A DNA stretch of 35,449 bases from Lachnospira sp. UBA4346. Lineage in GTDB: Bacteria; Bacillota; Clostridia; Lachnospirales; Lachnospiraceae. The translations under genes were made by a program, and so were the position numbers. A model generated the notes under the pieces. It was not told the origin of the DNA. It saw only the letters and a list, made by a program, of their open reading frames with translations, and searched no databases. Of the stretch, positions 16,611-23,910 are shown piece after piece (position 1 is the stretch's first letter; every line of letters begins with the position of its first letter). The stretch covers positions 1 to 35,449 of the forward strand of contig DGTC01000051.1 in the NCBI GenBank assembly GCA_002394205.1, given 5' to 3'.

Positions 16611-16705
16611 TGCAATTTGACACCTTGCAACATAAAATGCACCTTTTGACAGCCAAATCTATAATAGAAAAAGGTGCATTTGCATGAACTCATGACAAAT
16701 TGCAC
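16611..16705. repeat. Intergenic inverted-repeat element, copy B (rearranged) and shared terminator
   Basis: It contains TTGCAACATAAAATGCACC (like copy A's TTGAAACATAAAATCACC), then TTTTGACAGCC and AATCTATAATAG. After that comes a second unit with AAAAAGGTGC and ATGACAAATTGCACC that resembles the left and middle parts of copy A. So the order of parts differs from copy A. TGCACCTTTT (16638-16647) and AAAAGGTGCA (16669-16678) form a perfect 10-bp stem that can end transcription from the HxlR gene and from the asparagine synthetase gene. Confidence 0.5.
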
Positions 16706-16751
16706 CTAATTTCTATTTTTAAGTTCTATTTTATAAATTACGAAACTCTAT

Positions 16752-18281
16752 TTATGCAAAATAGATTTCATACCATACAAGGAAAATATAGATTGTCCAG
16801 ATTTTTCTCCACAAATCACTCTCTCCCTGTTCGTATGCAGCAAACATCTCCCGCAGCTTCTCTACATGGAAGAACTTCGCTGCATTTTCTCCAAATAATA
16901 CCTTTTTCACTTCCTGATTGTATTGTGCATCAGCAAGCCAGATACGGATTGGAACAATGAACCCTAATTTCTTACGAAATGCGATTTCTTCCGGCAAAAC
17001 CTTTGCTGCTGCTGTACGGAATGCAACCTTATTCTGCTCTTCATTTACCTTGTATTCTGATGGCATACGAGATGCAATATCAAAGATTCTTCGGTCTGTC
17101 AGCGGCATACGAATTTCCAAACCACAGGCACTGCTCATCTTATCAACGTTCAGATAAATATCACCCTCTAACCATACCTGAATATCCACATCAGACATCT
17201 GTGTAAGATAATCATATTTGCCAATTCTGTCATACAAATCACCGACAATGCTGATTGGAAGAATACCTTCTGTATAATGTTTGAGTAATTCTTTCTTCTC
17301 GTCTTCTTTCATAATCATCGTATTGCCAACGTAGAAGTCCTTAAGATTCTCGCCATAACGGTTCGCATTGCGGTACATATTGTAACCGCCGAAGAATTCA
17401 TCTGAACCCTCACCGGAATAACACAACTTTGTATGCTTTGCTGTCTCTTTACAAGCAATCGAAAATACAATCGCAGATGCATCTGCAAGCGGCTGTTCCA
17501 TATATTCACATACATAAGGAACTTCCGCAAAATACTGCTCTGGTGTAATCTTACAACGCAAATTTTCTCTCTTTAAATAATCTGCTGTCTGCTTTGCAAG
17601 GCCTGATTCATCGAATCGTTCATCATCATAACCACAAGAATCCGATACCTTTGCATCACTCATTGCAAGCACATAAGAAGAATCGACGCCACCTGACAGG
17701 AAAGACTCTGCAACTTCAGAATCTTCTTTCACTTCCTTCATAATATCCTGCAATGTTGTATGAATCTCATCTGCATATTCTTCTAAGGACTTGCTATTAT
17801 CTGGCGCAAATGTCGGCTCCCAATATGTTGAAATCTTCACTTTACCCTGTTCAAATACAAGCACCTGTCCCGGCATCAACTTCTCAATGCCTTTGAAAAA
17901 TGTATGTGTACCACCGACATAACTTAATGTCAGATAAATCTGCAGCATATCTTCATTGAGTTCTCTAACAAATCCCGGTGTATCAAGAATCTCACGAATA
18001 TATGTACCAAATAACAACTTCTTATCTGCTGTAACTGCATAATAGAATGGCTTCGTACCAAACTGGTCACGCACACAGACAATCTTTTCACCATCCTGCA
18101 ATGCAAATGCAAACATTCCATAGAAATGGTTGCCAACCTCTGTGCCCCACTTCTCATATGCCTTTACAACAATTGCCTGTTCTCTTGCTTCCCTTGTTAA
18201 ATTCTTATCAATCTGTAACGCATCACACAACGCACGCCAGTTACGAATATGTCCACGATAGGTTAATAATTCAACGCTCAT
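16752..18281 (-). CDS. Asparagine synthetase-like enzyme lacking the glutaminase catalytic N-terminus
   Basis: Asparagine synthetase B makes asparagine from aspartate, ATP and nitrogen from glutamine. This 509-residue protein has an intact synthetase domain: PP-loop FLSGGVDSSYV (about 196-202) and YSGEGSDEFFGGYNMYR. It does not begin with the MCGI-type segment that supplies the catalytic Cys of class II glutaminase. It begins MSVELLTYRGHIRNWRAL, aligning with the region about 65 residues into E. coli AsnB, and the glutamine-binding NGE is replaced (YRGHIRN). No missing N-terminus is found in another frame upstream, where a clean ribosome site (GAAGG) precedes the ATG. So it is a genuine short start, not a frameshift. 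It is likely ammonia-dependent or makes a related amide. Confidence 0.85.
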   Translation of the reverse strand: MSVELLTYRGHIRNWRALCDALQIDKNLTREAREQAIVVKAYEKWGTEVGNHFYGMFAFALQDGEKIVCVRDQFGTKPFYYAVTADKKLLFGTYIREILDTPGFVRELNEDMLQIYLTLSYVGGTHTFFKGIEKLMPGQVLVFEQGKVKISTYWEPTFAPDNSKSLEEYADEIHTTLQDIMKEVKEDSEVAESFLSGGVDSSYVLAMSDAKVSDSCGYDDERFDESGLAKQTADYLKRENLRCKITPEQYFAEVPYVCEYMEQPLADASAIVFSIACKETAKHTKLCYSGEGSDEFFGGYNMYRNANRYGENLKDFYVGNTMIMKEDEKKELLKHYTEGILPISIVGDLYDRIGKYDYLTQMSDVDIQVWLEGDIYLNVDKMSSACGLEIRMPLTDRRIFDIASRMPSEYKVNEEQNKVAFRTAAAKVLPEEIAFRKKLGFIVPIRIWLADAQYNQEVKKVLFGENAAKFFHVEKLREMFAAYEQGESDLWRKIWTIYIFLVWYEIYFA

Positions 18282-18654
18282 TTTTCTTACCTTCTGTTTC
18301 TTTATAGATTGTCGATTGCATAAAGTACTTTTTTCGTGTGCAAATCGATTGGTTCTATTTTAGCATAGATTTTAGGAAATATGTAGGGGGATTTTTGAAG
18401 AGAGCTTTGTTGCTTATAAATTTAGTGGATTATATTCATTGAAATTTCTCCTAATTTATAGATATATTCAGTGTTCTATTTTACCCGTGTACTACAAAAT
18501 CAAGAATAAAAAGTTGCTTACAACACTTTTACAACATTTTCATGTTCAAAGCATTATACATAACGATATCATTTCTTCTTTACAAGGTACAGAACCACAT
18601 TCTTAATGTAGTGTTGTTGCTATATAAAATTCTATATAGCAATGTCCTATACTG
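18282..18654. other. Intergenic region between asnB-like gene and rib operon
   Basis: No convincing gene is seen. On the asparagine-synthetase side there is a weak extended -10 TAAAAT with TGC (18362-18357). A hairpin-capable CGATT...AATCG pair lies in its leader near 18312-18346. A perfect 10-bp inverted repeat TTGCTATATA/TATATAGCAA lies near 18617-18642. The rest is AT-rich and unassigned. Confidence 0.4.
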
Positions 18655-18693
18655 AAAAAATACACCACACAACCTCCCGGCTATATGGTGCAT
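18655..18693 (-). terminator. Terminator of the riboflavin operon
   Basis: ATGCACCA pairs with TGGTGTAT with one G-U, plus a short inner CC/GG stem, and is followed by TTTTTT on the minus strand. It lies about 20 bases after the ribH stop. Confidence 0.75.
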
Positions 18694-18713
18694 CCATTCA
18701 TTTATTTATATAT

Positions 18714-19178
18714 TTATGAGAATTTCTTCACGAGATTGACCATTTCAACGGCACTCAAAGCACAATCATATCCCTTATTTCCAGCCTTTGTTCCTGCACG
18801 TTCAATTGCCTGCTCGATGTTTTCTGTCGTTACCACACCAAACAATACTGGAATTTCGCTTTCTAAGGAAACGCTTGCAATCCCCTTTGACACTTCGTTG
18901 CATACATAATCATAATGACTTGTTGCGCCTCGAATGACTGCGCCTAAACAGATGACCGCATCGTACTTTCCACTCTTTGCCATCTTCTTTGCAATTAACG
19001 GAATCTCAAATGCTCCCGGAACCCATGCAACATCAATATCCTGTTCTGCAACATTGTGACGAACCAATCCATCCACTGCACCACTTAATAATTTTGATGT
19101 AATAAATTCATTAAAACGTGCTGCGACGATTCCAACCTTCATTCCTTCTGCGACTACTTTTCCTTCTAAAATATTCAT
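18714..19178 (-). CDS. ribH: 6,7-dimethyl-8-ribityllumazine synthase
   Basis: The 154-residue enzyme condenses 5-amino-6-ribitylamino-uracil with 3,4-dihydroxy-2-butanone 4-phosphate to form the lumazine substrate of riboflavin synthase. Conserved stretches are VGIVAARFNEFIT, VPGAFEIPL, LGAVIRGATSHYDYV (with the catalytic His) and FGVVTTENIEQA. Length is normal for the icosahedral or pentameric family. It is the last gene of ribD-ribE-ribBA-ribH and starts 84 bases after the ribBA stop, with AAGGAG before its ATG. Terminator follows. Confidence 0.97.
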   Translation of the reverse strand: MNILEGKVVAEGMKVGIVAARFNEFITSKLLSGAVDGLVRHNVAEQDIDVAWVPGAFEIPLIAKKMAKSGKYDAVICLGAVIRGATSHYDYVCNEVSKGIASVSLESEIPVLFGVVTTENIEQAIERAGTKAGNKGYDCALSAVEMVNLVKKFS

Positions 19179-19262
19179 TTTTCATACTCCTTGTCTTGTT
19201 ATTTATCATTTACTTTTTTCATATCCTATCTAAAATGACATTATGAAATGATGCGTATACGA

Positions 19263-20480
19263 TTATATTGCACTTTCTTTTTGTGAAAAGTTTAACATAT
19301 GTCCCATTCGCTCCTTCTTTGTCTTTAAATAGAACAAATCAAATGGCGTTGCCTGCATCTGAATCGGAACACGCTCTGTAATTTCTATCTGAAATTCTTC
19401 CAACTGATATACCTTATCCGGATTATTCGTAAGCAAACGCAAACTCTGAACCCCTAAGTCTTTTAGAATCTGTGCGCCGATATAATATTCTCGCTCATCT
19501 CCACCGAAACCAAGTGCCAGATTTGCTTCCAACGTATCCATTCCCTGCTCTTGTAATTCATATGCTTTCAACTTGTTAATCAGACCAATGCCTCTGCCCT
19601 CCTGTCGCATATACAACAAGATTCCTCTGCCTTCTTTTTCAATCTGCTGCATCGCACTTGCAAGCTGCTCTCCACAATCGCAACGAAGTGAACCAAACAC
19701 ATCACCTGTCAGACACTCGGAGTGAACACGACATAATACATCCTTTCCATCTCCAATATCTCCCTTGACCAGTGCAACGTGATGCTCTCCATTCAAACGA
19801 TTCACATATCCATATGCACGAAATGTTCCATATTTCGTTGGCATATTGACAACCGCTTCTTTGTCAATCAATCGTTCATGGCATTTTCTATATTCCTGCA
19901 AATCCCGAATCGTGATAAATTTCAGATGATGCATGTTTGCCAGTTCAAATAATTCCTGTGTGCGCATCATCGTTCCATCTTCACGCATAATTTCACAACA
20001 CAACCCACATTCTTTCAGTCCTGCCAATCTGCACAAATCCACTGTAGCTTCAGTATGACCGTTTCGCTCTAACACCCCATTTTTCTTTGCAAGCAGCGGA
20101 AACATATGTCCCGGTCTGCGAAAATCCTGTGGCTTTGCACCTTCCTTTACAACCTGCATTGCTGTCATCGAGCGTTCCGCTGCCGAGATTCCTGTCGTTG
20201 TCCCCACATAGTCAATGGACACGGTAAATGCAGTTTCATGATTGTCTGTGTTATTCACAACCATCTGTGGAAATGCAAGCGTATCCACAAAGTGCTGCGA
20301 CATCGGCATACAGATTAACCCCTTTGCATGCGTTGCCATAAAATTCACATTTTCTGTTGTTGCAAATTCTGCTGCACAGATAAAATCCCCTTCATTCTCT
20401 CTGTCTGGATCATCTGTTACCATAATAATTTCTCCATTGCGAAGTGCCTCTAACGCTTCTTCAACCTGATTAAATTCCAT
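19263..20480 (-). CDS. ribBA: Bifunctional DHBP synthase / GTP cyclohydrolase II
   Basis: The N-terminal half forms 3,4-dihydroxy-2-butanone 4-phosphate from ribulose 5-phosphate; the C-terminal half opens GTP to start riboflavin synthesis. The DHBP part shows DDPDRENEGDFI and RNGHTEATVDL (about residues 1-200). The GTP cyclohydrolase II part shows the zinc-site CRVHSECLTGDVFGSLRCDC and RQEGRGIGLINK (about 205-400). The length of 405 is normal for the fused enzyme. It sits between ribE and ribH in the FMN-riboswitch operon. A 220-base gap to ribE holds part of a repeat element. Ribosome site AAAGGAG precedes the ATG. Confidence 0.97.
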   Translation of the reverse strand: MEFNQVEEALEALRNGEIIMVTDDPDRENEGDFICAAEFATTENVNFMATHAKGLICMPMSQHFVDTLAFPQMVVNNTDNHETAFTVSIDYVGTTTGISAAERSMTAMQVVKEGAKPQDFRRPGHMFPLLAKKNGVLERNGHTEATVDLCRLAGLKECGLCCEIMREDGTMMRTQELFELANMHHLKFITIRDLQEYRKCHERLIDKEAVVNMPTKYGTFRAYGYVNRLNGEHHVALVKGDIGDGKDVLCRVHSECLTGDVFGSLRCDCGEQLASAMQQIEKEGRGILLYMRQEGRGIGLINKLKAYELQEQGMDTLEANLALGFGGDEREYYIGAQILKDLGVQSLRLLTNNPDKVYQLEEFQIEITERVPIQMQATPFDLFYLKTKKERMGHMLNFSQKESAI

Positions 20481-20565
20481 TCTATTCTCCTTTCATATAC
20501 TATCTGTATATTTTCAATTCAATATATCATTATTTTATATACGCTATGTTTTCATTTTTATATTT

Positions 20566-20590
20566 TATCTTTTGACACCCGAATCCTATA
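20566..20590. repeat. Intergenic repeat element, copy C (partial)
   Basis: TTTTGACACCCGAATC (20570-20585) matches copy A at 12058-12073 exactly and is followed by CTATA. Only the right end is recognisable; the partner arm is absent. It lies in the unusually long ribE-ribBA gap of the operon. Confidence 0.5.
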
Positions 20591-20700
20591 AATAAATACT
20601 GACTATAAGCACCTATTTTTCATTATCCAAATCTACAACTGTCCAATCTTTCGATATATAAAATACGATTTACAAACTTTTCTTCATTTCATGTAGATGT

Positions 20701-21378
20701 TCAGTCTAAGAATCCAGTCCTTGCTAACATGCCCATATCCAACGTACTTTGAGACGATGACTGTGCTTTTCCTACACTCCGATTATCTACTCTATCCATT
20801 AGAAACTTTTCAATATATTTACCCACCAGATCATTTTCCAAATTGACAACATCACCTTTTTTTCGATACTGCAAAATCGTCTGTGCTGTCGTATGTGGAA
20901 TGACGGATACCTGAAAATCATTTGCATGAACCGCTACAATTGTCAGACTAATCCCATCAATCGTAATGCTCCCCTTTTCGATCATATAATGCAGCAAAGA
21001 CGCATCTGCCTGAATTGTATAACGGTACGCATTATCATCTTGTTCAATCTGTGTAATCGTTCCAACACCATCGACATGCCCTGCAACCATATGTCCACCA
21101 AATCGCCCATCTGCTGCCATGGCACGTTCTAAATTAACAGGTGTCCCCACCTGAATCTGTTTTAACGAAGAACGATTCAACGTTTCATGCATTACATCCG
21201 CAGTAAACATTTTTCCCCCTATACTTGTGACCGTCAGACATATGCCATTGACTGCAATACTATCTCCAATCTTTGTATGTTCCAGCACCTTGCTCGCCCG
21301 AATTGTCAGCACAATCGAATGTACACCTTTTCGGATTCCTGCAACCTTACCGATCTCTTCAACAATCCCTGTGAACAT
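20701..21378 (-). CDS. ribE: Riboflavin synthase, alpha chain
   Basis: The 225-residue enzyme dismutates two lumazine molecules to riboflavin. The two tandem lumazine-binding repeats are visible: MFTGIVEEIGKV with VNGICLTV, and later GGHMVAGHVDGVG with IDGISLTIV. The start overlaps the end of ribD by 20 bases, so translation is likely coupled, with a GGGGG-type site inside ribD. The C-terminal tail is about 10-15 residues longer and Ser/Gln-rich (GKAQSSSQSTLD) compared with typical members. Role in the operon is certain. Confidence 0.96.
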   Translation of the reverse strand: MFTGIVEEIGKVAGIRKGVHSIVLTIRASKVLEHTKIGDSIAVNGICLTVTSIGGKMFTADVMHETLNRSSLKQIQVGTPVNLERAMAADGRFGGHMVAGHVDGVGTITQIEQDDNAYRYTIQADASLLHYMIEKGSITIDGISLTIVAVHANDFQVSVIPHTTAQTILQYRKKGDVVNLENDLVGKYIEKFLMDRVDNRSVGKAQSSSQSTLDMGMLARTGFLD

Positions 21379-22459
21379 AGGCTACATCCCCCTCTAATCT
21401 GTAATCTGTACCAATCTGCTCCATTTTTACGTTGCACAATCTGACCGCTTCGTCCGGCATCGCAACACCACATCCTTCTACTGGTGTCTTTGCATCCTTT
21501 CCACCGAAAATTTTCGGTGCAATATAAGCATAATATTTCTGCACAATCTCCGCTTGCAACGCAGCATCATTCAATGTACCCCCACCTTCTAACAAGACAC
21601 TGTCTATCTTCATTTTTCCTAACTTTTCTACAAGGTCTTGCAAATCCAAATGTCCACGCTGTTCTTCCACAATCAATATCTGACATTTTTTTAACAAATA
21701 TGGCTGCCAATCCGCTTCATTGGTGTTACACGTTGCCAAAATGGTCGGAGCTTGTGATGTGTCTGTTACATTTGCATCAAGCGGTGTCTGTAAATGTGTA
21801 TCGCAAATAATTCGCATCGGATTTCTTCCCCCATCTATCCGGCATGTCAGTGACGGATTATCTGCAAGTACTGTACCAACGCCAACCATAATTCCACGAT
21901 ATTGATGACGAAGTTTCTGTACTTGCAAACGTGCTTCTTCCCCTGTTACCCATTTAGATGCGCCTGTATAAGTAGCAATTTTCCCATCCAATGTCATTGC
22001 TGTTTTCATCGCAACATATGGCTGTTTCGTCTGAATGTAATGGAAGAAAATCGGATTGAGTACATCACATTCCTCTCTTAGAAAATCTTCCACAACCTCA
22101 ATGCCATGTTCTCTTAGAATCTGTACACCTTTTCCCGCAACCAGTGGATTCGGATCTCTCGAACCAATGACAACTTTGCGAATCCCATGCTCGATAATGG
22201 CTTCTGTGCAAGGAGGCTGCTTTCCTGTATGACAACAAGGTTCTAAGGTCACATACATCGTTGCTCCTGCTGGTGATTCTATACAATGCGCCAATGCATT
22301 TCGCTCTGCATGCAACTCACCGTAACGTTCATGATAACCGCTGCCAATAATGCTGCCTTCCTTTACAATCACTGCCCCCACCAAAGGATTGGGACTTACC
22401 CAACCAGTTCCTTTTTTTGCAAGTTCAATTGCCTGTCGCATATATTTTTCCTGCAACAT
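21359..22459 (-). CDS. ribD: Bifunctional pyrimidine deaminase/reductase
   Basis: The 366-residue enzyme performs the second and third steps of riboflavin synthesis: deamination of the pyrimidine and reduction of its ribosyl side chain with NADPH. The deaminase domain (about 1-145) shows the zinc-binding HAERNAL and PCCHTGKQPPC. The reductase domain (about 150-360) shows the stretches KTAMTLDGKIAT, GASKWVTG and LLEGGGTLNDAAL. It is the first gene of the rib operon, 200 or more bases downstream of an FMN riboswitch with terminators. The ATG at 22459 has AAAGGAG at good spacing. Confidence 0.97.
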   Translation of the reverse strand: MLQEKYMRQAIELAKKGTGWVSPNPLVGAVIVKEGSIIGSGYHERYGELHAERNALAHCIESPAGATMYVTLEPCCHTGKQPPCTEAIIEHGIRKVVIGSRDPNPLVAGKGVQILREHGIEVVEDFLREECDVLNPIFFHYIQTKQPYVAMKTAMTLDGKIATYTGASKWVTGEEARLQVQKLRHQYRGIMVGVGTVLADNPSLTCRIDGGRNPMRIICDTHLQTPLDANVTDTSQAPTILATCNTNEADWQPYLLKKCQILIVEEQRGHLDLQDLVEKLGKMKIDSVLLEGGGTLNDAALQAEIVQKYYAYIAPKIFGGKDAKTPVEGCGVAMPDEAVRLCNVKMEQIGTDYRLEGDVAYVHRDC

Positions 22460-22580
22460 GATTCTGCTCCTTTCTCATTATTGATTGATAAAAAGCAAAT
22501 AGTTCTTACTATTTCTGAACTTCTATAAATTGTCTTTAAACATTTAGATTACTCATAAGAATATTGTATGATTTCTAATT

Positions 22581-22613
22581 AAAAAAGTCCTGAAGTTTTC
22601 TAATCTTCAGGAC
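22581..22613 (-). terminator. Riboswitch terminator 2, next to ribD
   Basis: GTCCTGAAG (22613-22605) pairs perfectly with CTTCAGGAC (22595-22587), followed by TTTTTT. Its 5' arm, with the next base, can instead pair over 10 positions (one G-U) with the 5' strand of the aptamer (22833-22824, TCTTCAGGGC). That is a direct antiterminator mechanism. Confidence 0.85.
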
Positions 22614-22651
22614 CTAATGATTTCTTTTCTATTGAATCTATTATCTATGTA

Positions 22652-22683
22652 AACAAAAGCTCTGGAATATTTCATTCCAGAGC
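22652..22683 (-). terminator. Riboswitch terminator 1, closer to the aptamer
   Basis: GCTCTGGAAT (22683-22674) pairs perfectly with ATTCCAGAGC (22668-22659), 5-base loop, followed by TTTTGTTT. It precedes terminator 2 by about 45 bases, so the leader has two tandem terminators. Confidence 0.75.
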
Positions 22684-22728
22684 ATACATTCATTTTATGA
22701 AAATCATACATAATAAATTTATCAACTA

Positions 22729-22835
22729 TCTTCTTTCATCCAGACTATACTGTCGGCTTCGGAGTTACACCGAATCATGCCTTGCGGCTCGTGGGCTATA
22801 CCACCGGTAGGGACTCACACCCTGCCCTGAAGAAT
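22729..22835 (-). promoter_or_regulatory. FMN riboswitch (RFN element) of the rib operon
   Basis: On the minus strand the element reads CTTCAGGGCAGGGTG, GAGTCCCTACCGGTGGTATA, GCCCACGAGC, ATTCGGTGTAACTCCGAAGC, CGACAGTATAGTCTGGATG and AAAGAAG in order, which is the conserved RFN aptamer. Family knowledge: FMN binding closes P1 and lets the downstream terminator form, lowering ribDEBAH expression. Confidence 0.96.
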
Positions 22836-22855
22836 TATTTACTTTTCTGCTTAGT

Positions 22856-22884
22856 AGGATAACATAGATTGATGGGGATTGCAA
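22856..22884 (-). promoter_or_regulatory. Promoter of the rib operon
   Basis: TTGCAA (22884-22879), 17-bp spacer, TATCCT (22861-22856) with a TGT extended -10. Start is near 22849, about 16 bases before the aptamer. Confidence 0.7.
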
Positions 22885-22997
22885 GGAGACTTTTTGATTA
22901 TTTTACCGAATATTTGTCCGATATATGACATTATTAATTAGTAATCGAGTAAAAAGTACGGATGCATTTGTATTAAGTTTTATTTCTTGTAAATAAA

Positions 22998-23261
22998 TTA
23001 TCTATACACTTCTCGTCTGTGTCCTACAGACAATGCTAAAACTACAACTCTTTCGTCTTGTATTTCTGTGATAATTCTATAATCTCCTATTCTATATCGC
23101 CAAAATCCCTTTTTGTTTCCAACAAGATCTTTGCCATGTTTTCTAGGATTGTCTGTACCTTCTATATTTTCCATCAGCCAAGATTTGAGCATTTTTTGTG
23201 TATATCTGTCTAATTTTTTGAATTCTTTATCAAATCTTTTAGTCGTTTCAAGATGATACAT
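22998..23261 (-). CDS. RelE/YoeB-like type II toxin
   Basis: The 87-residue basic protein matches the RelE/ParE superfamily: MYHLETTKRFDKEFKKLD, KSWLMENIEG, a central GFWRYRIGDYRIITEI core and a closing VVVLALSVGHRREVYR. Such RNases cut mRNA on the ribosome (known for RelE/YoeB/YafQ); ParE-type gyrase toxins share the fold, so the target is not fixed. The core Arg-Tyr-Arg and final Tyr-Arg are the visible conserved residues. Its start codon overlaps the antitoxin stop as TAATG, implying coupled translation. Confidence 0.88.
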   Translation of the reverse strand: MYHLETTKRFDKEFKKLDRYTQKMLKSWLMENIEGTDNPRKHGKDLVGNKKGFWRYRIGDYRIITEIQDERVVVLALSVGHRREVYR

Positions 23262-23482
23262 TAAATATCAAGCTCCTTCCACAGCTCCCCGATAGGTTTA
23301 CTTTGCATCCCATCAGCTAAATATTCACTATGGGCTTCGTTGGCTATTTTAATATCATATTCTGATTCAATCTGTTCAAATAAAGCACGTTTAAACGCTT
23401 CACCAACAGATAAAGAATGTAATTTAGCATAGCTTTCTGCTAATTGTCTCTCTTCGCTACTTAATCTGATTGAAAATGCCAT
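23261..23482 (-). CDS. RelB-like ribbon-helix-helix antitoxin
   Basis: The 73-residue acidic protein has an N-terminal ribbon-helix-helix (MAFSIRLSSEERQLAESYAK) for DNA binding and a C-terminal flexible part (YLADGMQSKPIGELWKELDI) for toxin wrapping. The ATG at 23482 is preferred because GAGAGG lies eight bases upstream; an in-frame GTG at 23491 overlaps that site. It is the first gene of the pair and should repress it through the palindrome at 23507-23519. Confidence 0.85.
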   Translation of the reverse strand: MAFSIRLSSEERQLAESYAKLHSLSVGEAFKRALFEQIESEYDIKIANEAHSEYLADGMQSKPIGELWKELDI

Positions 23483-23506
23483 ATCAAACACCTCTCTTTC
23501 TTATAT

Positions 23507-23519
23507 AGTACATTGTACT
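23507..23519 (-). promoter_or_regulatory. AGTAC-ATT-GTACT palindrome, candidate antitoxin operator
   Basis: A perfect 5-bp inverted repeat around ATT lies about 25 bases upstream of the antitoxin start. Autoregulation by the antitoxin/toxin complex is the usual mode in this family. Confidence 0.5.
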
Positions 23520-23616
23520 GCAAAGAATGTAATATTTCAAGAGTTTTAATTATTTTATAATATATTCTCTTTATTATTCTAATATTCTTATGGATATATA
23601 CCTTACTTTTAGGCAC

Positions 23617-23663
23617 GAAAAATTAGCCTACACACTCACATTTCTTCTGTAAGCGTATAGGCT
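23617..23663 (-). terminator. Long G-U-tolerant hairpin downstream of the EAL/GGDEF gene
   Basis: On the minus strand a 15-position stem runs AGCCTATACGCTTAC against GTGAGTGTGTAGGCT with G-U pairs, followed by AATTTTTC. The same pairs would be A-C mismatches in plus-strand RNA, so it belongs to minus-strand transcripts. It lies about 250 bases after the stop of the c-di-GMP gene. Confidence 0.6.
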
Positions 23664-23910
23664 TATGTTAATCTATTAATAGATTCTATTATTTTCCCAG
23701 CATATTAAGGCTCTCGTTTTACTTTGAGTACAATGATTATTAAACAACTTCAAGCAGCCCCATTTCCCATTCTTGGAATTTTCCATACAGTTGCTTTTCT
23801 CCTGATGCCAACCGGCAATAACACGCAATCCTTCCTAATCAGATTCGTCAAACGTGATTGCAACCTGTTCAAAATTATATGCGAGCATATTCAAAACAGA
23901 TACGTATATT
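23664..23910. other. Gap downstream of the c-di-GMP gene, possibly decayed coding DNA
   Basis: No intact gene is seen. On the minus strand several short open stretches in different frames have coding-like composition: MLAYNFEQVAITFDESD then a stop, and further on GEKQLYGKFQEWEMGLLEVV then a stop. This could be an old frameshifted gene or chance. No family is recognised. Confidence 0.25.

Noticed and set aside
18282..18420. A frameshift hiding the missing glutaminase N-terminus of the asparagine synthetase
   Set aside because: No MCG-type sequence occurs in any frame upstream and a good ribosome site precedes the short start.
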